A stretch of 64,000 nucleotides of DNA from Clostridia bacterium. Lineage in GTDB: Bacteria; Bacillota; Clostridia; TANB77; UBA1234. Positions 1-8,301 of the stretch are shown here, piece after piece. The stretch's first letter is position 1, and every line of letters begins with the position of its first letter. The stretch is taken from NCBI GenBank assembly GCA_900765095.1, contig CAAFRB010000054.1:5734-69733 (forward strand). The letters run 5' to 3'. Under the pieces are notes generated by a model that ran no database searches, was not told where the DNA came from, and worked only from the letters and a program-made list of their open reading frames with translations. A program made the translations under genes and the position numbers.

Positions 1-352
1 TATTTTTAGTTCTTGTTATCATTTCAATTTTTGCTATTGCAGCAATACTTGCTAAAGCTTCTCCTCTAAAACCCATTGTAGAAACTCTAATCAAGTCTTC
101 TGCCTTTCTAATCTTACTGGTAGCGTGTCTTTCAAATGCTAAATCTATATCGTCCGGTTCGATGCCCTTTCCATTATCAGTTATTCTCATGTATGTTATA
201 CCACCATTTTCTATTTCTACTGAAACAGACGTAGCATTTGCATCCAGCGAATTTTCAACTAACTCTTTTACAACATTTGCTGGTCTTTCTATAACTTCAC
301 CAGCTGCTATTTGATTTATTGTTAAATCATCCAATAATACTATACTTCCCAT
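1..352 (-). CDS. mutL: DNA mismatch repair protein MutL, N-terminal part (cut by window edge)
   Basis: Reading the minus strand from an ATG at 350-352 gives the N-terminus of MutL, which links mismatch recognition by MutS to downstream repair. The GHKL ATPase motifs are visible: an LTINQIAAGEVIERP start, ELVENSLDANA with the catalytic Glu and the Asn that coordinates Mg, the DNGKGI motif, and the MGFRGEALASIA lid region. A strong GGGAGG ribosome site precedes the ATG. The gene runs off the left edge, so only about 117 residues are seen. It lies just downstream of mutS, the usual mutSL arrangement. Confidence 0.95.
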   Translation of the reverse strand, partial: MGSIVLLDDLTINQIAAGEVIERPANVVKELVENSLDANATSVSVEIENGGITYMRITDNGKGIEPDDIDLAFERHATSKIRKAEDLIRVSTMGFRGEALASIAAIAKIEMITRTKN

Positions 353-402
353 GATAACCTCCCTTTTCTTATGTGTTTATTTTCTTTTTTTCCATCACAT
401 TA

Positions 403-2973
403 TTAAAGTTTCATTTTTAATTTCATAAGTGTGTTAAGTGCTTCTATTGGAGTCAATTCGTTTATGTTTATTTTATCTATATCACTTGCTATTTCACCAA
501 GTTTATAATTGAACAAATCAAATTGATTTTGCATTGCATACGCTTTTTTAGGCTCTTTCTCACTCTTATTTGAAAAATTATTTTCTTTTAAAGTTTTTAA
601 TATTTCATTTGCACGAGTTGTAACATTATTTGGTATACCTGCAAGTTTTGCGACGTGTACACCATAGCTTTCATCGGCTCCGCCACGGATTATCTTTCTT
701 AAAAATATTACATCTTCGCCTTTTTCTTTTACTGCTATACAATAATTCTTTACGCCATCAATTTTATCTTCAAGTTCTGTAAGCTCATGATAATGTGTTG
801 CAAATAATGTTCTTGCGCCAATTTTCTTTGCAATATGTTCAACAACAGCCCACGCTATAGAAAGTCCATCAAATGTAGATGTTCCTCTTCCTATTTCGTC
901 TAATATTAACAAGCTTCTTTTTGTAGCATTTGAAATAATGTTTGCTACCTCATTCATTTCAACCATGAATGTTGATTGACCTGATGCCAAATCGTCTGAT
1001 GCCCCAACTCTTGTAAATATTCTATCTGTTATCCCTATTTTAGCATAATCAGCAGGAACGAAACTTCCTATTTGAGCCATAAGCGTTATTAATGCTACTT
1101 GCCTCATATATGTAGACTTTCCTGCCATGTTTGGTCCCGTTATGATATTTACTCTGTCTTCGCCTTCATTTAGTAAAGTATCGTTAGGAACAAAAGCCCC
1201 ACTTGGTATAAGTCTTTCTACAACAGGATGTCTGCCTTCTTTTATTTCAATTACATCTTCCTCATTCACTTCAGGTTTAACATAGTTATACTTGTCTGCT
1301 ACTTCAGCAAGTGAATTTAATGTATCCACTGTCGCTACTGCATTACTGCTCTTTTGTAATCTAACTATATGATTAGAAATTTCATCTCTGATTTTTGTAA
1401 ATATTTCGTACTCTAAATTAACGACCTTATCCTGTGCACCTAATATTGTGCTTTCGATTTCTTTTAATTCATCTGTTATATATCTTTCACCAGTCGTTAA
1501 TGTTTGTTTTCTTATAAATCTATCTGGCACTTGATTTACAAACGACTTCGATACTTCGATGTAATATCCAAATACTTTATTAAAACCAACTTTTAAGTTT
1601 TTAATTCCTGTCGCTTCTCTTTCTCTTGCCTCTAATGCAATTACCCAATTCTTTCCTTCTGTTGATGCTGTTCTAAGTTTCTTTACCTCTTCATCATAAT
1701 CAATTTTTATTATTCCGCCTTCCTTAACACTAACAGGTGGTTCATCAACAATAGCACTATCAATTAATTTTGCAACATCTTCAAGCGTATCCAATTCTTC
1801 ATACAAGTTTCTCAATAGTTCAGATTTTGAATCAGCTAAAATGTTCTTTAAATCTGGTAATTGTTGAAGTGAATTTTTTAAGGCTACCATGTCTTTTGCA
1901 TTGACAGTCCCATAAGAAATCTTACCTGTCAATCTTTCTATGTCATACACTCTGTCAAGTACTTCTGCAATGCTTCCTCTTCGCATAGCAGAACCTTTTA
2001 ACTCTTCAACACTTTCAAGTCTTCTTTCAATTTCTTTTACATCCATAAGAGGCTTTTCTAGCCATCTTCTAAGAAGCCTTCCCCCCATAGAAGTTGATGT
2101 TTTATCTAATACCCAAAGTAAACTTCCTTTTTTACTTCTATCTCTTATAGTTTCTGTTATTTCTAGATTTCTTCTTGCTATCATATCTAAAGCCATATAT
2201 TTTTCAGAACTATAATATTCAATGTTTGAAATGTGCTTCATATCTACTTTTTGAGTTTCTCTTATATATGTCAAAAGCAATTTAGTCGCCTCTTTTGCAA
2301 AAGGCTTTTTGTCTAACTTATCAAAACCGTGTATATCTATGTTTTCAATCTCGTCAGTTGATGTTGTTATGTATGTTTTAAACTTTTCTTGAATAGTATT
2401 AATTTCAGACGTACTTGCTAACATCTCTGGATTAACTACTATCTCAGCAGGGGTAAATCTTACTAGCTCATTTATAAGTTTAGCAAAGTTATTTCCTTCA
2501 ACAATTTCAGTAGTGCAAAATTCACCCGTAGAAACGTCTGAATATGCTAATCCGTAATGTATACCAACTTTATATATTGATGAAATATAATTGTTCTTTT
2601 TTTCTTCCAATATATTTGATTCTATAACGGTTCCTGGAGTTATTACTCTTATAACATCTCTTTTTACTAAACCTTTCGCAAGAGCTGGGTCTTCCATCTG
2701 TTCACATATAGCCACTTTATGTCCATTTGTGATTAATTTGCTAAGATAATTTTGAATACTATGATATGGTATTCCGCACATCGGTGCTCTTTCTTTCAAG
2801 CCACAATCCTTACCTGTTAAAGTGATTTCAAGTTCTTTTGATGCTGTTATAGCATCATCAAAAAACATTTCATAAAAATCACCTAATCTATATAATAAAA
2901 TACAGTCTTTATACTGTTCTTTTGTGTCAACATATTGTTGCATCATTGGTGTCAAACATTCCATTTTTTTCAC
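403..2973 (-). CDS. mutS: DNA mismatch repair protein MutS
   Basis: At 856 residues this is a full-length MutS. It binds mispairs and small loops and acts as an ATPase clamp. The N-terminal mismatch-binding domain has the GDFYEMFFDDA segment carrying the Phe-x-Glu wedge. The C-terminal ABC-type ATPase has Walker A GPNMAGKST near residue 614, followed by a LLILDEIGRGTST Walker B/signature block and the ATHYHEL motif. It is followed by mutL after about 50 bases, so the two are probably co-transcribed. Nothing is missing. Confidence 0.98.
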   Translation of the reverse strand: MKKMECLTPMMQQYVDTKEQYKDCILLYRLGDFYEMFFDDAITASKELEITLTGKDCGLKERAPMCGIPYHSIQNYLSKLITNGHKVAICEQMEDPALAKGLVKRDVIRVITPGTVIESNILEEKKNNYISSIYKVGIHYGLAYSDVSTGEFCTTEIVEGNNFAKLINELVRFTPAEIVVNPEMLASTSEINTIQEKFKTYITTSTDEIENIDIHGFDKLDKKPFAKEATKLLLTYIRETQKVDMKHISNIEYYSSEKYMALDMIARRNLEITETIRDRSKKGSLLWVLDKTSTSMGGRLLRRWLEKPLMDVKEIERRLESVEELKGSAMRRGSIAEVLDRVYDIERLTGKISYGTVNAKDMVALKNSLQQLPDLKNILADSKSELLRNLYEELDTLEDVAKLIDSAIVDEPPVSVKEGGIIKIDYDEEVKKLRTASTEGKNWVIALEAREREATGIKNLKVGFNKVFGYYIEVSKSFVNQVPDRFIRKQTLTTGERYITDELKEIESTILGAQDKVVNLEYEIFTKIRDEISNHIVRLQKSSNAVATVDTLNSLAEVADKYNYVKPEVNEEDVIEIKEGRHPVVERLIPSGAFVPNDTLLNEGEDRVNIITGPNMAGKSTYMRQVALITLMAQIGSFVPADYAKIGITDRIFTRVGASDDLASGQSTFMVEMNEVANIISNATKRSLLILDEIGRGTSTFDGLSIAWAVVEHIAKKIGARTLFATHYHELTELEDKIDGVKNYCIAVKEKGEDVIFLRKIIRGGADESYGVHVAKLAGIPNNVTTRANEILKTLKENNFSNKSEKEPKKAYAMQNQFDLFNYKLGEIASDIDKININELTPIEALNTLMKLKMKL

Positions 2974-3043
2974 ATCCTTCGCCTTCTGATTTTATCATTT
3001 GAAACACCTTTTTGCAAGTATGCAAATACTTGTTTTCTTTGTA

Positions 3044-3195
3044 TGCAAGAAAGATAAATTTTCATTTTTTCAACCCTCGAAAGTTTTCGACTGAAAGAAA
3101 GAAAATCTCTCGCATAAATTAAAGTTTTTATACAATAGGAAAGAAAATTAATACATAATAAGTTGCAAATTTATTACTTTCCTATTGTATAAAAA
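3044..3195 (+). repeat. Dispersed palindromic intergenic repeat, copy A
   Basis: Two 19-base arms, TTTTTATACAATAGGAAAG at 3125-3143 and its exact reverse complement at 3177-3195, enclose a 33-base spacer. A tail containing TCTCTCGCATAAATTAAAG and starting with TGCAAGAAAGAT lies to the left (3044-3124). In this copy the tail is longer than in copies B (41772-41880) and C (58331-58438), which lie in the opposite orientation. The arms are identical in all three. Confidence 0.85.
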
Positions 3196-3230
3196 AATCC
3201 ATAAAACCGCTGCAGTTCTATGGATTTTTA
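3185..3230 (-). terminator. Rho-independent terminator after the 425-residue gene
   Basis: On the minus strand AAAATCCATA pairs with TATGGATTTT around a short GC-containing loop region, followed by a T run that merges into the right arm of repeat copy A. Confidence 0.6.
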
Positions 3231-3239
3231 TTTTTATAT

Positions 3240-4517
3240 TCATCTTTCTTGTTTATTTGATTTTTTAGATGTTGAAACATTTGATTTTTCAGCATCGTTT
3301 TTCTCAGTTTTTGGTGTTATGTCTTTATATTTAATCGTGAAAGACTTTTCAGAGCCTTTTACTTTACATTCTATAGATGTAGCCTTATTTATCCCCCAAT
3401 TAGCTTTAAACGTTTCTGCTATTTCCGGCACTATCTTTTCAGCCTCTTCTTTACTCTTATTAGTAAAATTCAAGTTTATTAAATTTCCTCTAAGTTCAAC
3501 TTTTGCAAGTATATCTGATGAGCTTGGTGAATCCACAGAAGCCTTCAATTTTCCATTTTTATCTTGAGTTAAACTCAAGCATTTATTTCCAGTTGCATGA
3601 AGGATTTTATCGTCATACATTGCATAAGTTCCTCTGCCTGCGCCACCATAATTTCCGTCTTTATCTGGATAATTTGCAATTGCAGTACTAATATTATGAA
3701 TTTTTCCGATAGAAAAAGTGATGTTATCCGTTTCTTCTATTCTCGCTTTTGGCTCACCAGCAGCATAAAGAATTATATCCTTTTCAACCTCTTTTGGACC
3801 TACATACTCATGTAGCTCATCTATTTCTGGATTTAGCTCATTAGAAAGTATGTATGTCTTTTCTGTTTCATTTATTTGTAAATGAGTACCAAAAGGCTTC
3901 AATTTATCACTTAATTTTTCTTCTTTTCTTTGTTTATCTACTGTATAGATTATCCTACTTTTAACAATCTCTCTCTTTAAGCTTTCAGGTGCTAATGGAT
4001 TTAGCTTTATAGCACCGATATCAAACCTCTTTTTCATTTCACTTTCATCTAGTAAACGCTCTATAGTCTTTCTCAAAACTGTTTCATTATCTTCATAATA
4101 CGTGATTTCCCTTATCTTAGGCTCGCTTGCTCGCTCTTCGTAATCCTCAATACTTGGATAAAAGTTTCTTGTTTGTTCTATAACTTTACCGTCTTTGTTT
4201 TTCTTTTTTTCTATTACTTCAATGGAATTAAACGCTTCTGTCTTAGCACTTGTACTAATTTTTCTTATCGTTTTTTCTATACTTGTGTTATTAGCACCAT
4301 TTGTGCATGTTTGTTCTTGCGTTATTAATCTTCCCATCGGATCTATATAGCTTACTACATTTCCCTTTATCTTAGGATTGTTCTTAGTTCCATATCTAAA
4401 ACCAGCAATTGTATCTTTTATAAATCTCATGAATCTTGAACCCTCATACAATGATAAAGATTCAGATGACTCTAGTGTTTTATCGTAATCACCCAATGGC
4501 ATATATGTATCACTCAA
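3240..4517 (-). CDS. Hypothetical protein, 425 residues, TTG start
   Basis: I do not recognise this family. The product is hydrophilic, Lys/Glu-rich, and has no signal peptide or membrane segment, so it is probably cytoplasmic. The best start is a TTG at 4515-4517 giving MSDTYMPLG, because a GGAGGG ribosome site lies 7 bases upstream. A consensus sigma-A promoter is 43 bases further up, and a terminator follows the gene, so it looks monocistronic. The middle is charged and probably extended. The C-terminal third has short alternating strands around a Gly-rich GGAGRGTYAMYDD segment. The end is a Ser/Lys-rich tail. It sits where rpoB would normally follow rplL. Confidence 0.8.
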   Translation of the reverse strand: MSDTYMPLGDYDKTLESSESLSLYEGSRFMRFIKDTIAGFRYGTKNNPKIKGNVVSYIDPMGRLITQEQTCTNGANNTSIEKTIRKISTSAKTEAFNSIEVIEKKKNKDGKVIEQTRNFYPSIEDYEERASEPKIREITYYEDNETVLRKTIERLLDESEMKKRFDIGAIKLNPLAPESLKREIVKSRIIYTVDKQRKEEKLSDKLKPFGTHLQINETEKTYILSNELNPEIDELHEYVGPKEVEKDIILYAAGEPKARIEETDNITFSIGKIHNISTAIANYPDKDGNYGGAGRGTYAMYDDKILHATGNKCLSLTQDKNGKLKASVDSPSSSDILAKVELRGNLINLNFTNKSKEEAEKIVPEIAETFKANWGINKATSIECKVKGSEKSFTIKYKDITPKTEKNDAEKSNVSTSKKSNKQER

Positions 4518-4559
4518 AGTTTATCCCTCCGAATTCTCTTGTATTTTTCACATACATAA

Positions 4560-4588
4560 ATTGTATAGTTTTTGAGATAAAGTGTCAA
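4560..4588 (-). promoter_or_regulatory. Sigma-A promoter for the 425-residue gene
   Basis: On the minus strand TTGACA (4588-4583), a 17-base spacer and TACAAT (4565-4560) form a near-consensus promoter, 43 bases before the TTG start. Confidence 0.75.
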
Positions 4589-4663
4589 GAAAATATGAGG
4601 TTATTTCGCCAATTTATATTATTAACTAACCTAAAATATTTTTTATAAAATTTTATATACTGA

Positions 4664-4702
4664 AAAACCCCATAGCCTGATGTGACTATGAGGTTTTTAG
4701 TT
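4664..4702 (-). terminator. Terminator of the ribosomal protein operon
   Basis: On the minus strand AAAACCTCATAG pairs with CTATGGGGTTTT and is followed by T residues, just downstream of rplL. It ends the rpmG-to-rplL operon, so rpoBC are not directly continued. Confidence 0.8.
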
Positions 4703-4714
4703 ATTTAGTTAAAA

Positions 4715-5086
4715 CTAAGCAAGTTCAACTGTTGCTCCAGCTTCTTCTAATTTAGCTTTTAAAGCTTCTGCATCAGCTTTTGGTGCGTTTTCTTTAACTG
4801 TCTTAGGAGCTCCATCAACTAAGTCTTTAGCTTCTTTTAATCCTAATCCAGTAGCTTCTCTAACTACTTTGATAACAGCAAGTTTTGTTGCTCCAGCGTC
4901 TTTTAATACAACGTTGAATTCTGTTTTTTCTTCAGCAGCTGCTGCTCCACCTGCTGCTGGTGCTGCTACAACTGCTGCTGCAGCTGCAGATACTCCAAAT
5001 TTGTCTTCAATTGCTTTTACTAAATCAGCTAATTCTAAAACTGTAAGTTTTTCGATTTCAGCTATTAAATTTTCGATTTTTTCCAT
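4715..5086 (-). CDS. rplL: 50S ribosomal protein L7/L12
   Basis: This is the stalk protein that recruits and activates translational GTPases, present in multiple copies bound to L10. The 123-residue product starts MEKIENLIAEIEKL. It has the N-terminal dimerisation domain, the Ala-rich hinge and the C-terminal factor-binding domain with GLGLKEAKDLVDGAP. An upstream in-frame ATG at 5128 would add 14 residues, but the AAGGAG site sits directly before the ATG at 5084-5086, so that start is preferred. It is the last gene of its operon; a terminator follows. Confidence 0.97.
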   Translation of the reverse strand: MEKIENLIAEIEKLTVLELADLVKAIEDKFGVSAAAAAVVAAPAAGGAAAAEEKTEFNVVLKDAGATKLAVIKVVREATGLGLKEAKDLVDGAPKTVKENAPKADAEALKAKLEEAGATVELA

Positions 5087-5196
5087 TTTAAATTTCTCCT
5101 TTTCATTTATTTTATGTTTAAGGTACATAAAACCCTTTTTTTATTTGATTAGATATCATCTTTGTATCTAATATAGTCATCGCATTTTGGCTCTTA

Positions 5197-5703
5197 TTAG
5201 CCTTGTGCTGATTCTTTTTGTTCTCTAACTTGATCAAGAACAACTGCAACATTTCTAATGTTAGCAAGCAATACAGTAGCAAGTTGAGTAAGTAACATTT
5301 CTTTTGATGGTAATTTAGCAAGTTTTATAACTTCTTCTGCGCTAATTACTTTTCCATCCATTATTCCGCCTTTGATTTTATAAAATTCTGTGTCTTTTGC
5401 ATAATCGTATAAAATTTTAGCTGGTGCTACATAATCTTCATAACTAAATGTTATTGCTGTTGGCCCCTCTAATAAATCAGAAACTCCTTCAACTTCTGTT
5501 CCTTTTACAGCAAATTTTAAAGTTGTATTTTTAGCAACTAAATATTCTGAATCTGTTTTTCTTAAATCTGATCTAATTTTTGTAATGTCTTCAACATTGA
5601 TTCCTCTATAGTCTGTTAATATAACTAACTTTGATTTGCTGAATTTTTCTTTAAGTGCTTCTGCATCACTTTGTTTTTTAGCTAGTACTTTTGCGTTTGG
5701 CAT
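5197..5703 (-). CDS. rplJ: 50S ribosomal protein L10
   Basis: L10 is the base of the ribosomal stalk; it binds 23S rRNA and carries the L7/L12 dimers on its C-terminal helix. The product is 168 residues, the normal length, with N-terminal AEALKEKFSKSKLVILTDYRG and GPTAITFSYED typical of the family. It is preceded by an L10 leader with an attenuator-type hairpin, and rplL follows after about 110 bases. L10 (or the L10-L7/L12 complex) is expected to repress its own mRNA by binding that leader. Confidence 0.97.
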   Translation of the reverse strand: MPNAKVLAKKQSDAEALKEKFSKSKLVILTDYRGINVEDITKIRSDLRKTDSEYLVAKNTTLKFAVKGTEVEGVSDLLEGPTAITFSYEDYVAPAKILYDYAKDTEFYKIKGGIMDGKVISAEEVIKLAKLPSKEMLLTQLATVLLANIRNVAVVLDQVREQKESAQG

Positions 5704-5705
5704 TA

Positions 5706-5850
5706 CTACACCTCCTCTTTATATAAAAATCTGACATGCTACCGAAGTAACATGCCAGATTTTAATCCGCTCATTTTACCTCGGTAGGATTCTTTACATA
5801 CTTTTACTTAAGCATAACCTACTGTCTTTGGTTATATTTATTTATATAAC
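5706..5850 (-). ncRNA. Ribosomal protein L10 leader (cis-regulatory RNA)
   Basis: The 148-base gap between rplA and rplJ carries, on the minus strand, the hallmark CCTACCGAGG (5788-5779) preceded by an AAGACAGTAGGT segment. A strong hairpin then follows next to rplJ. This is the layout of the Firmicutes L10 leader, which senses L10(L12)4. Family assignment rests on the conserved motif and position, not on a covariance search. Confidence 0.85.
5725..5764 (-). terminator. Attenuator hairpin in the L10 leader
   Basis: On the minus strand ATCTGGCATGTTAC, loop TTCG, then GTAGCATGTCAGAT followed by TTTTTATAT: a near-perfect hairpin with a T run just before rplJ. It can end transcripts from rplA or act as the conditional attenuator of the leader. 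Confidence 0.8.
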
Positions 5851-5851
5851 T

Positions 5852-6532
5852 TTACGCTCTAACTTGGATACCAGGTCCCATTGTGCTAGAAACTGACATT
5901 CCCTTGATATATTGACCTTTAGAAGCGGCTGGTTTAGCCTTTACTATTGCGTCATATAATGTTGTAAAGTTTTCTAAAAGCTTATCTGCTCCGAAAGATA
6001 ATTTACCGATTGGGCAGTGAATAATATTGTTCTTGTCCAACCTATACTCTATCTTACCTGCTTTGATTTCGCTAACAGCTTTAGCAACATCCATAGTAAC
6101 TGTTCCTGATTTTGGGTTAGGCATTAATCCTTTTGGTCCTAATACTTTACCTAATCTACCGATAATACCCATCATATCTGGTGTAGCTACGATTACATCA
6201 TAGTCAAACCAGTTTTCTTTTTCTATTTTTGGTATTAAATCTTCAGCTCCTACGAAATCTGCTCCTGCAGCTTCAGCTTCTTTAGCCTTATCACCTTTAG
6301 CAAATACTAAAACTCTTTGAGTTTTACCTGTTCCGTGTGGTAATACTATAACACCTCTTACTTGTTGATCAGCATGTTTTGAATCAACACCTAATCTGAA
6401 GTGTGCTTCAACTGTTTCATCAAATTTAGCTTTTGGCATTTTTTCGATTAAATCAAATGCTGATTTAACATCGTAAGAAGCGCCTTTTTCAATAAGCTTT
6501 ACGCTCTCTTGATATCTTTTTCCTCTTTTCAT
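5852..6532 (-). CDS. rplA: 50S ribosomal protein L1
   Basis: L1 binds 23S rRNA at the mobile L1 stalk and helps release the E-site tRNA. The 226-residue product has typical MKRGKRYQESVKLIEKG and GKVLGPKGLMPNPKSGTVT segments and ends soon after the family motif SVSSTMGPG. It is close to the usual length of about 230. An AAAGGAGGA ribosome site precedes the ATG. It lies between rplK and the L10 leader in conserved order. Confidence 0.97.
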   Translation of the reverse strand: MKRGKRYQESVKLIEKGASYDVKSAFDLIEKMPKAKFDETVEAHFRLGVDSKHADQQVRGVIVLPHGTGKTQRVLVFAKGDKAKEAEAAGADFVGAEDLIPKIEKENWFDYDVIVATPDMMGIIGRLGKVLGPKGLMPNPKSGTVTMDVAKAVSEIKAGKIEYRLDKNNIIHCPIGKLSFGADKLLENFTTLYDAIVKAKPAASKGQYIKGMSVSSTMGPGIQVRA

Positions 6533-6589
6533 TTTTTCCTCCTTTGGTTCAAACGAGATTCTTAATCTCTCCCATAATTAAAATTGTGA

Positions 6590-7018
6590 TTAGTCTTCTA
6601 CAACTATTCCCATGCTTCTAGCTGTTCCTTTTACCATGCTAGTTGCAGCTTCTACGCTTGCAGCATTTAGGTCTTGCATCTTTGTTTTAGCAATTTCTTC
6701 TGCTGTAGCTGATGTTATTTTAGCTACTTTATCTTTATTTGGTTTTGCAGAACCTTTTTCGATTTTAGCAGCTTTTAATAATAAGTCAGCAACTGGTGGT
6801 ACTTTAGTAATAAAACTAAAAGACTTGTCTTGATATACTGTAATTACAACTGGTATTGTCATTCCTGGTTGGTCTGCAGTTTTATCATTAAATTCTTTTA
6901 CAAATTGCATGATGTTGATACCACTTGAACCTAAAGCTGGTCCTACTGGTGGTGCTGGAGTTGCCTTTCCTGCTGGTATTTGCAATTTTATAACGTTAGT
7001 AACTTTCTTTTCTGCCAT
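6590..7018 (-). CDS. rplK: 50S ribosomal protein L11
   Basis: L11 forms the GTPase-associated centre with 23S rRNA and contacts elongation and release factors. At 142 residues it has the normal length, with the N-terminal IKLQIPAGKATPAPPVGPAL motif and the C-terminal rRNA-binding helices ending GTARSMGI. It is 16 bases downstream of nusG and 57 bases upstream of rplA, within the conserved operon. Confidence 0.97.
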   Translation of the reverse strand: MAEKKVTNVIKLQIPAGKATPAPPVGPALGSSGINIMQFVKEFNDKTADQPGMTIPVVITVYQDKSFSFITKVPPVADLLLKAAKIEKGSAKPNKDKVAKITSATAEEIAKTKMQDLNAASVEAATSMVKGTARSMGIVVED

Positions 7019-7034
7019 GTTTTACACCTCCTAA

Positions 7035-7574
7035 TTACATTTTCTGTATTTGTGAAAATTCTAGTTCTACTGGGGTTTCCCTACCAAACATAGAAACTAA
7101 AACTCTTACTTTCTCTTTTTCCATACTTATTTCTTGTACTACTCCAATAAAGCTTTCAAGAGGACCTGATACAACTTTTACTGTATCTCCAACCTCATAG
7201 TCAACATTCACTGGTACTTTTTCAAAGCCCATGCTTCTAATTTCTTCATCTGTAAGTGGAACCGGCTTTCCTCCTGCTCCGACGAATCCAGTAACACCTC
7301 TTACGTTTCTTACAACGTACCAAGATTCCTCAGTCAAAATCATTTTTATCAAAACGTATCCTGGAAATACTTTTTTTAGAGTTGTTTTTCTTTTATCGTC
7401 TTTTATTTCGATTTGTTCTTCTAGAGGAACTATTACTTCTTGAACAAGATGTTGCATTTCTCTATTTTCTACAGCCTTCTCCAAAGTATCTTTTACTTTA
7501 TTTTCATAGCCTGAATATGTATGAACTACGTACCATTTTGCTACTTCTGTATTATTTGTATTATCTTGAGGCAT
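7035..7574 (-). CDS. nusG: Transcription termination/antitermination factor NusG
   Basis: NusG binds RNA polymerase through its N-terminal NGN domain and couples transcription with other processes through a C-terminal KOW domain. The 179-residue product shows KWYVVHTYSGYENKVK at the start of NGN, FPGYVLIKM and VRGVTGFVG in the middle, and a KOW segment VGDTVKVVSGPLESFIG near residue 125. It follows secE in the usual secE-nusG-rplKA order. Length and motifs are ordinary. Confidence 0.97.
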   Translation of the reverse strand: MPQDNTNNTEVAKWYVVHTYSGYENKVKDTLEKAVENREMQHLVQEVIVPLEEQIEIKDDKRKTTLKKVFPGYVLIKMILTEESWYVVRNVRGVTGFVGAGGKPVPLTDEEIRSMGFEKVPVNVDYEVGDTVKVVSGPLESFIGVVQEISMEKEKVRVLVSMFGRETPVELEFSQIQKM

Positions 7575-7636
7575 GATATTCCTCCTTTATTCATTTTTTC
7601 AAATACTGAAACTTTTAAATCATTACAATTTCGAAA

Positions 7637-7981
7637 CTATTCTGCAATCTCGCCACTTGTTTCGTCGATATCATCACCGCTTGTAATTTCGCCACTTACT
7701 TCTCCACTTAGAGTTCCACCTGCCGACTCACCGCTTGCATCTCCGCTTACGTTTTGTTCTATTTTTGTATCTCTTCCAAGGATTAGTCCATACCAACGAT
7801 CACTTAAGAAATTAAAGAAAAGATTTAAAACGATTAGTATTGCTGAAATTAATAAAACAAATGCTATTGTAACAAACGTACTTTTTACTGTCTGTTTACC
7901 CGTAGGCCATATTACTTTCTTTAGTTCAGCCTTCATATTTTGAAAAAAGCTTTTTTTAACTTTTTTATCTTCGTTTTGCAT
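7637..7981 (-). CDS. secE: Preprotein translocase subunit SecE with an acidic SG(D/E)-rich tail
   Basis: The N-terminal 70 residues are a normal single-span SecE: a cytoplasmic amphipathic helix with MKAELKKVIWPTGKQ, then one membrane helix (about residues 36-60). SecE clamps SecY in the translocon. The remaining 45 or so residues are not part of the family. They form an acidic low-complexity tail built from SGD, SGE and TSG triplets. Known Gram-positive SecE proteins are near 60 residues, so this is almost double. With the usual topology the tail would lie outside the membrane. The same triplets recur in other exported proteins here. Confidence 0.93.
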   Translation of the reverse strand: MQNEDKKVKKSFFQNMKAELKKVIWPTGKQTVKSTFVTIAFVLLISAILIVLNLFFNFLSDRWYGLILGRDTKIEQNVSGDASGESAGGTLSGEVSGEITSGDDIDETSGEIAE

Positions 7982-8013
7982 ATCAATTCACACCTTTGTA
8001 CTAATTTTTATTC

Positions 8014-8163
8014 TTATTTTGTTTCTTTGTGTTCTGTATGTTTTTTGCAGAATTTACAATACTTTTTCATTTCAATTCTGTCTGGGTCATTCTTTTTATT
8101 TTTCTTTGTATCGTAATTTCTTTGTTTGCATTCTGTACATGCTAAAGTAATCTTATCTCTCAT
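8014..8163 (-). CDS. rpmG: 50S ribosomal protein L33 (zinc-binding form)
   Basis: This short gene encodes 49 residues starting MRDKITLACTECKQRNYDT and ending with a Lys-rich KHTEHKETK. Two CxxC pairs (CTEC and CKFC) mark the zinc-ribbon, Cys-containing form of L33. It is 32 bases upstream of secE, the usual Firmicutes rpmG-secE-nusG order. A consensus promoter lies at 8238-8266, so rpmG is the first gene of the operon. A GGAAGGGGAAG purine-rich site precedes the ATG. Confidence 0.96.
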   Translation of the reverse strand: MRDKITLACTECKQRNYDTKKNKKNDPDRIEMKKYCKFCKKHTEHKETK

Positions 8164-8237
8164 CTTATTCTTCCCCTTCCGCTACATTGTTCGCATATTT
8201 GTTCAAAAAAAAAGAACCTTCTGCGGTTTGCTAGCTC

Positions 8238-8266
8238 ATTCTACCACGTTGGTCCTTTCTTGTCAA
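8238..8266 (-). promoter_or_regulatory. Sigma-A promoter of the rpmG-secE-nusG-rplKA operon
   Basis: On the minus strand TTGACA (8266-8261), a 17-base spacer and TAGAAT (8243-8238). The expected start near 8231 places AACC-GCAGAA-GGTTC and a run of nine T (8213-8205) at the very beginning of the leader, next to a second possible GTTC/GAAC pairing. Confidence 0.8.
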
Positions 8267-8301
8267 TACCTTTTATAATATTTGTGCTTATATTTGGCGG
8301 T

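Noticed and set aside
5087..5128. Fourteen extra residues at the L7/L12 N-terminus
   Set aside because: Not part of the family, and the AAGGAG site lies just before the internal ATG.
8201..8230. AACC-GCAGAA-GGTTC plus nine T as a terminator of the glycosyltransferase gene
   Set aside because: The stem is only 4 bp and it lies downstream of the rpmG promoter, at the start of that transcript; an attenuator is possible but not supported enough to list separately.
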